NCBI GenBank assembly: GCA_028718845.1
Contig: JAQULA010000027.1
Location: 1-12,443 of the forward strand
Origin: Candidatus Omnitrophota bacterium
GTDB lineage: Bacteria; Omnitrophota; Gorgyraeia; B26-G9
Length of the DNA: 12,443 nt
Direction: 5' to 3'
This document shows, piece after piece, positions 7,218 to 12,443 of the stretch; within the stretch, counting starts at the first letter, position 1, and each line of letters begins with the position of its first letter. Under the pieces are notes generated by a model. It had not been told where the DNA came from, made no database searches, and saw only the letters and a program-made list of their open reading frames with translations. The position numbers and the translations under genes are program-made.

Positions 7218-7409
7218 CCCCCGTGGAATTTTTTTGCGATGGTCTTCTTTGTCAGGTACTTCAGGCAAGATGATTGAGGTGATGCATTCAGCCCCGAAGC
7301 TTCGGGGCTTCACGCTGACAAAACATCCTGTCTTGGCAGCGCTTCGGCCATCCTGGCCTCCGTACACATCCCCTCAATCAAAGACCATCCGCAGAAAATT
7401 CCAAGGGGG
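7218..7409. mobile_element. MITE-like 192-bp non-coding element with 29-bp terminal inverted repeats
   Basis: The left end (7218-7246) and the reverse complement of the right end (7381-7409) share CCCCC, TGGAATTTT and GATGGTCTT blocks in the same order. They match at 24 of 29 positions and differ only at one base and in a 5-base centre (TTTGC versus CTGCG). The interior carries a 20-bp perfect palindrome at 7290-7309. No convincing gene lies inside: the longest frame (7057-7455) crosses the terminator, hairpin and both inverted repeats. This form is that of a small non-autonomous element or a large structured repeat. I see no target-site duplication, so active transposition is not shown. Confidence 0.55.
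7290..7309. repeat. Perfect 20-bp palindrome
   Basis: AGCCCCGAAG is followed directly by its reverse complement CTTCGGGGCT, with a HindIII-like AAGCTT at the centre. It lies in the middle of the MITE-like element. Confidence 0.75.
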
Positions 7410-7423
7410 AATGTACGTTCACC

Positions 7424-7513
7424 TCAAATCCCGTTGGGGTACCAAGCGAAAATAAAAAAGCCGCACTTTTGTAGTGCGGCTTTTATTATTTTGGTAGCCC
7501 CAACGGGATTTGA
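7424..7513. repeat. 90-bp imperfect palindrome: inverted copy of the tRNA-Glu 3' end plus terminator
   Basis: The + strand 7424-7439 (TCAAATCCCGTTGGGG) is the exact reverse complement of 7498-7513, which is the T-arm and acceptor 3' strand of the tRNA-Glu gene. The match continues after one missing base through TACCA, an A-rich trailer and the terminator arm, up to a 5-base centre at 7468-7472. The left arm thus copies the tRNA 3' end, including CCA, in the opposite direction. The copy has lost the C before TACCA and has no other tRNA parts, so it is a fragment and not a gene. Confidence 0.8.
7454..7492. terminator. Bidirectional terminator, serving tRNA-Glu
   Basis: GCCGCACT (7460-7467) pairs with AGTGCGGC (7473-7480) across TTTGT. 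It has AAAAAA on the left and TTTTATTATTTT on the right, so it reads as a terminator on both strands. On the - strand it lies right behind the CCA of tRNA-Glu, the expected place for the end of that transcript. Confidence 0.85.
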
Positions 7514-7569
7514 ACCCGTGTTTGATGGCTGAGAACCATACGTCCTAGACCGGGCTAGACGATGGGGCC
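7492..7569 (-). tRNA. tRNA-Glu (anticodon CUC)
   Basis: The reverse complement folds into a 78-nt cloverleaf: acceptor GGCCCCA / TGGGGCT (with a G-T pair at 1-72), D-arm GTCT...GGAC with GG in the loop, anticodon loop TTCTCAG (CTC), T-arm ACGGG-TTCAAAT-CCCGT, discriminator A and an encoded CCA. The TCGTCTAG start of the D-arm and the GGAC end are typical of bacterial tRNA-Glu. The last anticodon-stem pair (27-43) is a U/C mismatch and the D-loop is long (11 nt), but the molecule looks functional. CUC reads GAG codons only, so a UUC tRNA must exist elsewhere. Pieces of this gene occur on both sides of it. Confidence 0.93.
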
Positions 7570-7577
7570 ATACCAGG

Positions 7578-7598
7578 TCCCGCCACAAGGCGGCGGGA
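7578..7598. repeat. Hairpin in the tRNA-Glu leader (GC-rich)
   Basis: TCCCGCC (7578-7584) pairs with GGCGGGA (7592-7598) over a 7-base loop. A tighter alternative with an ACAA loop is also possible. It lies 9 bases before tRNA base 1 in the transcript and could affect 5' processing. Confidence 0.5.
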
Positions 7599-7612
7599 TT
7601 AATTTCACGTAT

Positions 7613-7659
7613 ATAATTTATGTCGCCGCCGATCATCAGTCGTGAGCTCCATAAATTAT
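7613..7659. repeat. Perfect 10-bp inverted repeat in the tRNA-Glu leader
   Basis: ATAATTTATG (7613-7622) and CATAAATTAT (7650-7659) are exact reverse complements separated by 27 bases. The pair occupies the centre of the 102-bp insert. It could be the ends of a tiny insertion or an RNA stem. Confidence 0.6.
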
Positions 7660-7704
7660 GTGCTCATTTAACTAGACGATGGGGCCTTTAACGATACGCA
7701 AGAA

Positions 7705-7732
7705 ATTATATCATATTATTTCGTAAAGTCAA
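7705..7732 (-). promoter_or_regulatory. Sigma-70-type promoter of tRNA-Glu
   Basis: On the - strand TTGACT (7732-7727) and TATAAT (7710-7705) are separated by 16 bases, close to consensus. Transcription would begin near 7698, about a dozen bases before the partial 5' copy of the tRNA. No closer promoter is seen for the full tRNA. Confidence 0.8.
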
Positions 7733-7756
7733 CGGCTATTTACCGGGGGTTTAAGT

Positions 7757-7785
7757 CGCAAAAAAGCCTTTTTGCGGTTGTTTTT
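7757..7785 (+). terminator. Hairpin with T-run before the comFB promoter
   Basis: CGCAAAAA (7757-7764) pairs with TTTTTGCG (7769-7776) over AGCC, and GTTGTTTTT follows. An outer GGGTT / AACCC pair can extend it. It may stop + strand transcripts entering from the tRNA region. It also overlaps the -35 box of comFB, so it could be a DNA cruciform or operator instead. Confidence 0.45.
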
Positions 7786-7806
7786 AACCCGGGAACATGA
7801 TATTAT
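7778..7806 (+). promoter_or_regulatory. Probable promoter of the comFB gene
   Basis: TTGTTT (7778-7783) and TATTAT (7801-7806) are 17 bases apart, placing the start near 7813, about 34 bases before the ATG. Confidence 0.6.
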
Positions 7807-7846
7807 ACAATAGCTGAAGCGGAGAGCAGTTAACCAGGAGGCGGGA

Positions 7847-8119
7847 ATGATAAGAAAGACGCGTAATATAATGGAAGATATCGTGCAAAAACACATGGAT
7901 GAAATGCTGATTAAATATCCGCGGATTTGTAAGTGTGAGAAGTGCTGTGATAATATCGCGGTATATGTTTTAAACCGTATCCCGGCTCAGTATGTGACCA
8001 CGGAATCCGGGGCCATGTATGCTCTGAGCGAGAAAATCCAGGTTGAAGAATTGTCGAAAATTTTAAAATTGCTGGTCGAGGCCATCAGTGCATTCGGCCG
8101 GGCGCCTAATCACCGATAG
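7847..8119 (+). CDS. ComFB family protein (late competence development family, PF10719)
   Basis: This 90-residue protein shows the family pattern of an N-terminal helix with acidic residues (MEDIVQKHMDEML), then CKCEKCC (C28, C30, C33, C34), then a V-LNRIPAQYVTT segment, close to the family form CxCxxCxxDIxALALNxLPPxYV. The usual aspartate of the DI pair is Asn (N36) here, with D35 beside it. AGGAGG at 7836-7841 fixes the start. ComFB was named for competence in Bacillus; recent work reports ComFB proteins as cyclic dinucleotide (c-di-GMP / c-di-AMP) receptors in cyanobacteria and beyond. The cysteine cluster could bind a metal. It stands alone with its own promoter and terminator, so its partner is not shown by context. 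Confidence 0.85.
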   Translation: MIRKTRNIMEDIVQKHMDEMLIKYPRICKCEKCCDNIAVYVLNRIPAQYVTTESGAMYALSEKIQVEELSKILKLLVEAISAFGRAPNHR

Positions 8120-8170
8120 CCGGTAGCGATAATCCCGGAAGGGGTTGCGCCGGCAATTATGAGGACCGGC

Positions 8171-8202
8171 CGGTATCGATTTTCGCGGATATCCGTTTTT
8201 TT
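8171..8202 (+). terminator. Possible terminator of the comFB gene
   Basis: CGG-TATC (8171-8177) pairs with GATA-T-CCG (8188-8195) with one bulged T, and seven Ts follow (8196-8202). The stem is short, but the T-run and the place 50 bp behind the stop fit. Confidence 0.5.
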
Positions 8203-8251
8203 CCATTTTAAAATCAGGCCGGGAAGGTCGTGGCTGTCGTTTATAATTTAT

Positions 8252-8280
8252 TTGACCTAGGGTTGATAATTTGATATTAT
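8252..8280 (+). promoter_or_regulatory. Sigma-70-type promoter of purB-purL
   Basis: TTGACC (8252-8257) and TATTAT (8275-8280) are spaced by 17 bases, predicting a start near 8287 and a leader of about 27 bases. I see no purine riboswitch or PurR-like operator in the short leader. Confidence 0.75.
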
Positions 8281-8313
8281 TTAATACTCTAAAACAGACG
8301 AGAGGATATAAGA

Positions 8314-9606
8314 ATGATCGATCGATATACCCGCGATGAAATGGGGAAAATCTGGCAGGAACAGGCCAAATGGCAGAAAATGCTTGAGGTGGAGCTGGCA
8401 GTTTGTGCGGCTTGGGCGCAGCTGGGGAAAATTCCCAAATCGTCGCTTGAACGGATAAAAAAGCGGGCAAATTTCGATATTAAACGTATCCGTGAGATCG
8501 AGAGAACGACTAAACACGATATTATCGCTTTTTTGACCAGTATTGCCGAAAATGTAGGGGAAGATTCCCGTTTTATCCACATGGGATTGACCTCGAACGA
8601 TGCTATAGATACCGGTCAGGCTCTGCAGTTGAAAGACGCCTCGGACATCCTGATCGGGGATATCGGCCGTTTATTGCGGGTGTTGAAAAAACAAGCGAAG
8701 CGTTACAAATATACGGCGATGGCCGGCCGTTCTCATAATGTGCATGCCGAGCCGATAACTTTCGGGCTGAAACTCGCCCTGTGGTATGAAGAGACCGGAC
8801 GGAATCTGGAACGTTTACAGCAGGCGAAAAAGAGTGTGTGTGTCGGAAAACTCTCCGGGGCGGTAGGTACCTATTCCAATATCGACCCGCGTGTTGAGAA
8901 GATCGTCCTGCGGAAACTGGGAATCGGGGTCGAACCGGTGGCCAATCAGGTGGTCCAACGCGACCGCCATGCGCAGTATTTGACGACGCTGGCGATTATC
9001 GGGTCCAGTCTGGAAAAATTCACCACGGAATTGCGTAATCTTCAGCATACCGAAATACTCGAGGTGGAGGAGTTTTTTTCGAAAGGGCAAAAGGGTTCCT
9101 CGGCGATGCCGCACAAACGCAATCCGATAACCTCCGAACGCATTTCCGGCCTGGCGAGGGTGTTGCGCGGCAATGCTTTGGCGGCAATGGAAAACGTGGC
9201 GCTCTGGCATGAACGGGATATCTCGCATTCTTCGGTCGAGCGCATTATTATCCCGGATTCGACGATACTGCTCGATTATATGCTGGTGCTGTTCACCGAA
9301 CTGGTGGGTAATCTTATCGTCTATCCGCAAACCATGCTGAATAATCTGCAAAAAACCCATGGGCTTATGTTTTCTCAAGGAGTTTTGCTGGCGCTGGTGG
9401 ATAAAGGCGCGACCCGGGAAGAGGCCTATCGTTTGGTGCAAAAAAACGCCCTGCGGGTTTGGCAGGAGGGCGTTGATTTTAAAACCCTGCTGCTGCGCGA
9501 TCCGGAGATCACTGCTCTGCTTGCGGAAAAAGATATCGAACATTGTTTTGATCCGGCGTATGTGCTGCGGCACATTGACGCGATTTTTAAACGAATACAT
9601 TTATAA
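8314..9606 (+). CDS. purB: Adenylosuccinate lyase
   Basis: This 430-residue cytosolic enzyme of the fumarase/aspartase superfamily catalyses two steps of purine synthesis: SAICAR to AICAR plus fumarate, and adenylosuccinate to AMP plus fumarate. The signature loop GSSAMPHKRNPI is at 261-272, with the catalytic serine S263. The histidines studied in Bacillus subtilis ASL fall at the same numbers: H68 (TKHD), H89 (FIHMGLTSND) and H141 (GRSHNVHAEP). That together with the length (B. subtilis 431) indicates a complete enzyme of the short bacterial type. Shine-Dalgarno AGAGGA at 8301-8306 supports the start. It has its own promoter and is followed by purL after 39 bp, so the two form an operon. 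Confidence 0.98.
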   Translation: MIDRYTRDEMGKIWQEQAKWQKMLEVELAVCAAWAQLGKIPKSSLERIKKRANFDIKRIREIERTTKHDIIAFLTSIAENVGEDSRFIHMGLTSNDAIDTGQALQLKDASDILIGDIGRLLRVLKKQAKRYKYTAMAGRSHNVHAEPITFGLKLALWYEETGRNLERLQQAKKSVCVGKLSGAVGTYSNIDPRVEKIVLRKLGIGVEPVANQVVQRDRHAQYLTTLAIIGSSLEKFTTELRNLQHTEILEVEEFFSKGQKGSSAMPHKRNPITSERISGLARVLRGNALAAMENVALWHERDISHSSVERIIIPDSTILLDYMLVLFTELVGNLIVYPQTMLNNLQKTHGLMFSQGVLLALVDKGATREEAYRLVQKNALRVWQEGVDFKTLLLRDPEITALLAEKDIEHCFDPAYVLRHIDAIFKRIHL

Positions 9607-9607
9607 G

Positions 9608-9634
9608 GCGATTAGCGGGTTCTCCGGTAATTGC
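9608..9634 (+). other. Weak hairpin in the purB-purL gap
   Basis: GCGATTA (9608-9614) can pair with TAATTGC (9628-9634), with one G-T wobble. It lies just before the purL start, which lacks a good ribosome binding site. It might tune purL translation but is easily explained by chance. Confidence 0.25.
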
Positions 9635-9645
9635 AGATGTGAAAT

Positions 9646-12443
9646 ATGATCTGGCGTGTAGAAATAAAAAACAAATCCAATGTTGCGGACCCGGTCGGTC
9701 GGGGGATAAAACGCGACATCATCGATCTGGGCATTACCACGGTTCATGATGTGGTAATGGTCCAGGTTTACCATATCGAGGGCGAGGTTTCCTCGTCCCA
9801 GGTCCGGAAAATCTGCGATGAAGTGCTCTGCGACAGCGTGATCCAGGACTATGTCTACGATCGGCTGGAAAGCCGGGTGTTTCATAAACAGCAAAAACCG
9901 GATTTTCACGTTATGGAGATCGCCTATAATCCGGGGGTGATGGACCCCTGGGAAGAAAGTACCTGTAAAGGCATCCGTGACGCCGGGATTGAAACGGTCA
10001 GCGGAGTTAAAACCGGACGCCAGTATCTGATTTGCGGCCGGCTGACCGCGGAGCAATTGACGTTCATCGGTGAAAAACTGCTGTATAACCGGGTTATCCA
10101 GCATGCGGTCAAGCTGGAACATTTGAAAAAGACCCTGGAAGCGCACAAAGACGTCGGGTATACCTTTGAAAAAAATATTGTCGCGCTTCTCGATCTCGAT
10201 GATGCCGGCCTGATGGCGGTGAGCAAACAGCGTCAGCTTTATCTTACCCTCGAGGAAATGCATACCGTTAAAAAACATTTTTCGCGTCTCGGCCGCAATC
10301 CCACCGATTGTGAACTGGAGACCATCGCTCAGACCTGGTCGGAGCATTGCGTGCACAAGACCATGCGCGGTGTGGTTGATTATACCGACGCTTCATTACC
10401 GAAACGGAAAAAATCCGTAACTATCCGTAATCTGTTAAAAACCACGATTATGCACGCGACCCGCAAACTGGATAAATCGTGGTGCGTGTCCGTATTTCAG
10501 GATAATGCCGGGATAATCCGGTTTGACAAGGATTATAATATTTGTTTTAAGGCCGAAACCCATAATCATCCCTCGGCATTGGACCCCTACGGCGGAGCCG
10601 GTACGGGCATCGGCGGGGTGATCCGGGATATCCTCGGGGTCGGAATGGGAGCGCGTCCGATCCTTAATACCGATGTTTTTTGTTTCGGCCTGCCGCAAAT
10701 GAAACTGGAAGATGTGCCTCCGGGGGTATTACACCCGAAACGGATCATGAAGGGTGTGGTTGCCGGGGTGCGCGATTATGGAAACCGGATGGGTATCCCG
10801 ACGGCGAACGGGGCGGTGCTTTTTGATGAACGCTATACCGGAAATCCGCTGGTCTATTGCGGGACCGTGGGAATTATGCCGCGCAATCATTCGTTTAAAA
10901 AGGTATCCGCCGGAGAATATGTTGTGGTTGTCGGCGGAAGAACCGGCCGGGACGGAATTCACGGGGCAACCTTTTCTTCCGTAGAGCTGACGCATGAATC
11001 GGAAACGATCTCCAGCGGAGCGGTTCAGATCGGGAACGCGATCACCGAAAAAAAGGTATTAGATACTCTGATGCAGGCGCGTGACGCCGGTTTGTATACC
11101 GCGGTGACCGATTGCGGTGCCGGCGGGTTATCCAGTGCGGTGGGAGAAATGGGGCAGTCCAGCGGGGTCCGGGTCGACCTGGATAAGGTTCCGCTGAAAT
11201 ATAAAGGCCTTGGTTATATGGAAATCTGGATTTCCGAGGCCCAGGAGCGGATGGTTATTTCGGTCCCGGCTAAAAATCTTAAACGCCTGCTGGCGTTATT
11301 TGATAAAGAAAACGTGGAAGCCACGGTTATCGGACGGTTTACGCGCACCAAACGGCTGGAGTTGTTTTCCCACGGTGTTTGCGTGTGTGATTTGGACATG
11401 GATTTTTTACATGACGGATTGCCGGTTTCCGGCCGGGCGGCGGTATGGAATCCTCCCGCGGCGGCTGTGTTGAAATTACCGAAGAAAAACGATCTGAACA
11501 ACGCGTTGTCGCGGGTTTTGTCCGATCTCAATGTTTGCAGTAAGGAATGGATAATCCGGCAGTATGACCATGAAGTACAGGGAATGAGCGTGCTGAAACC
11601 TTTAGCCGGGGCGGATAATGACGGCCCTCAGGACGCGACCGTGCTTAAACCGTTGCCGGATTCAAAAAAAGGGATTATCGTCTCCTGCGGCATTAATTCC
11701 CGATATTCGGATATCGATCCGTACTGGATGGCCGTTTCCTGCATCAATGAGGCCCTGCGTCAGATCATCAGCGTCGGCGGCGATCTCCGCCGGGTAGCGC
11801 TGTTGGATAATTTCAGCTGGGGCAATACGGCAAAACCGGAGGTGCTGGGGCAATTGGTCCGGGCCTGTTATGGGTGCCGTGACGCGTCCCTGGCGTATGG
11901 CGCGCCGTTTATTTCCGGAAAAGACAGTTTGAATAATGAATTCAATGTCGGGAAAAAGACTATTGCGATTCCTCCCACGCTTTTGATTTCCGCCATAGCG
12001 GTTATCGATAATGTGGAAAAAGTAATCTCCAGCGACGCCAAGCAAGCGGGAAATTACGTTTACAGTATCGGAACAACTTATGATGAACTGGGCGGCAGCA
12101 GTTATTGCGCGGTTAACGGCTGGAGGGGCGGCGCGGTCCCGAAGGTTGATTTCAAGCGCAGCCGGGCGTTATTCGAGCGTTTAAGTTTATGCGCGAAAAA
12201 AGGGTTGATCCGTTCCTGCCACGATTGTTCCGACGGCGGGATTGGCGCGGCCATGGCCGAGATGGCTTTCGCCGGAGGGCTGGGGATGGAGGTCGATCTT
12301 GCCTTGATTCCGCAGTCGTTACCGCGTCCGGCCCGGCGTGATGATGTGCTGTTGTTCTCCGAATCGAACAGCCGCTTTGTCGTGGAGGTCGCGCCGCGGC
12401 ATCAATCGGCATTCGAAAGAATGCTCAAAGGTACCGCGCACGC
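9646..12443 (+). CDS. purL: Phosphoribosylformylglycinamidine synthase with N-terminal tandem PurS domains (3' truncated)
   Basis: The open frame runs off the window after 932 residues. It converts FGAR, glutamine-derived ammonia and ATP to FGAM, step four of purine synthesis. Residues 1 to about 76 (IWRVEIKNK..., KRDIIDLGI) look like a PurS domain, and about 88-160 (FHVMEIAYNPGVMDP...) like a second one. A linker domain follows with WSEHC at 231-235, then the first ATP-binding half with ETHNHPSA at 304-311 and GAGTGIGGVIRDI. The second half carries GKDSLN at 758-763, HDCSDGG at 859-865 and SRF at 909-911. An in-frame TGA at 9640-9642 makes ATG 9646 the first possible start. It has no clear Shine-Dalgarno. 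No glutaminase (PurQ) part is seen before the window ends, so ammonia supply is unresolved. It is co-transcribed with purB. Confidence 0.96.
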   Translation, partial: MIWRVEIKNKSNVADPVGRGIKRDIIDLGITTVHDVVMVQVYHIEGEVSSSQVRKICDEVLCDSVIQDYVYDRLESRVFHKQQKPDFHVMEIAYNPGVMDPWEESTCKGIRDAGIETVSGVKTGRQYLICGRLTAEQLTFIGEKLLYNRVIQHAVKLEHLKKTLEAHKDVGYTFEKNIVALLDLDDAGLMAVSKQRQLYLTLEEMHTVKKHFSRLGRNPTDCELETIAQTWSEHCVHKTMRGVVDYTDASLPKRKKSVTIRNLLKTTIMHATRKLDKSWCVSVFQDNAGIIRFDKDYNICFKAETHNHPSALDPYGGAGTGIGGVIRDILGVGMGARPILNTDVFCFGLPQMKLEDVPPGVLHPKRIMKGVVAGVRDYGNRMGIPTANGAVLFDERYTGNPLVYCGTVGIMPRNHSFKKVSAGEYVVVVGGRTGRDGIHGATFSSVELTHESETISSGAVQIGNAITEKKVLDTLMQARDAGLYTAVTDCGAGGLSSAVGEMGQSSGVRVDLDKVPLKYKGLGYMEIWISEAQERMVISVPAKNLKRLLALFDKENVEATVIGRFTRTKRLELFSHGVCVCDLDMDFLHDGLPVSGRAAVWNPPAAAVLKLPKKNDLNNALSRVLSDLNVCSKEWIIRQYDHEVQGMSVLKPLAGADNDGPQDATVLKPLPDSKKGIIVSCGINSRYSDIDPYWMAVSCINEALRQIISVGGDLRRVALLDNFSWGNTAKPEVLGQLVRACYGCRDASLAYGAPFISGKDSLNNEFNVGKKTIAIPPTLLISAIAVIDNVEKVISSDAKQAGNYVYSIGTTYDELGGSSYCAVNGWRGGAVPKVDFKRSRALFERLSLCAKKGLIRSCHDCSDGGIGAAMAEMAFAGGLGMEVDLALIPQSLPRPARRDDVLLFSESNSRFVVEVAPRHQSAFERMLKGTAH

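Larger units (their letters stand above)
7555..7686 (-). repeat. 15-bp direct repeat of the tRNA-Glu 5' end flanking a 102-bp insert
   Basis: On the + strand CTAGACGATGGGGCC occurs at 7555-7569 (the first 15 nt of mature tRNA-Glu) and again at 7672-7686. The match starts exactly at tRNA base 1. The upstream copy lies between the promoter and the real gene, so the primary transcript should carry the tRNA 5' end twice. The insert 7570-7671 contains two hairpins and no recognisable gene. Confidence 0.85.

Noticed and set aside
7424..7444. A + strand tRNA gene overlapping the terminator
   Set aside because: Only a T-arm/acceptor fragment with one deleted base is present; upstream sequence lacks the other arms.
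7057..7455. A 132-codon frame on the + strand in the gap before the tRNA
   Set aside because: It crosses a terminator, a perfect hairpin, both inverted repeats and the tRNA fragment, has no ribosome binding site and resembles no protein family; it is chance translation of repeat DNA.
7570..7671. A CTGATGA on the - strand in the tRNA leader, as in the core of hammerhead ribozymes
   Set aside because: No GAAA follows a stem II at the needed place, and the nearby TGAGC/GCTCA stem is not joined to the motif as stem I would be, nor preceded by a proper cleavage triplet.
7672..7686. A second tRNA-Glu gene upstream of the first
   Set aside because: Only the first 15 bases are present; no anticodon arm or T-arm follows in the 102 bp before the real gene.
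7424..7686. Classical attL/attR of an integrated island at tRNA-Glu
   Set aside because: The 3'-end copy is inverted rather than direct, the 5'-end copy is only 117 bp away, and no integrase is present; a full island is not supported, only a possible scar.
8119..8180. Near-identical 12-mers GCCGGTAGCGAT and GCCGGTATCGAT 50 bp apart behind the comFB gene
   Set aside because: Only two short copies of a GC-rich motif with no further similarity; likely chance or part of the terminator stem.
8815..10356. Long open frames on the - strand across purB and purL (261 and 251 codons)
   Set aside because: They lie antisense to clearly conserved enzymes and show no family features; they are mirror frames caused by codon bias.

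Overview
The window is bacterial DNA of roughly 50% G+C, densely coded on the + strand. The V/A-type ATPase cluster has the order DUF2764-A-B-D-I-K, which is the layout known from Chlamydiae, Borrelia-type spirochaetes and some Bacteroidetes. Together with a ComFB protein, a PurS-fused PurL and short degenerate tandem repeats between genes, this suggests a PVC-type lineage; Omnitrophota is my best guess. The phylum is an inference and rests on no marker gene.

Positions 1-6417 carry the rotary ATPase operon. The 3' end of a DUF2764 gene is followed by atpA, atpB, atpD, atpI and atpK. The genes are tightly packed: ATGA overlaps join A/B and D/I, and a strong Shine-Dalgarno precedes the rotor-ring gene atpK. 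The five residues that bind Na+ in the Enterococcus hirae NtpK ring are all present at the same relative spacing in AtpK, so the enzyme is probably Na+-coupled. An adenosine-specific kinase gene (DUF355 family) follows at 6536-7018 and closes the run with a clear terminator.

Positions 7019-7846 are non-coding apart from one tRNA and are the most unusual part. They hold a decamer tandem array, a terminator, a perfect 15-bp hairpin and a 192-bp element with 29-bp imperfect terminal inverted repeats. Next comes tRNA-Glu(CUC) on the - strand. This tRNA is flanked by pieces of itself: an inverted copy of its 3' end and terminator on one side, and a direct 15-nt copy of its 5' end on the other, lying between the tRNA and its promoter. 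A heptamer tandem array, GAAGNNN repeated eight times, also straddles the atpB stop codon.

Positions 7847-12443 return to + strand genes. A ComFB-family protein has its own promoter. Then purB (adenylosuccinate lyase) has a strong promoter and is followed after 39 bp by purL, which runs off the window. This PurL starts with two tandem PurS-like domains. The kinase, purB and purL give the second half of the window a purine-metabolism theme.
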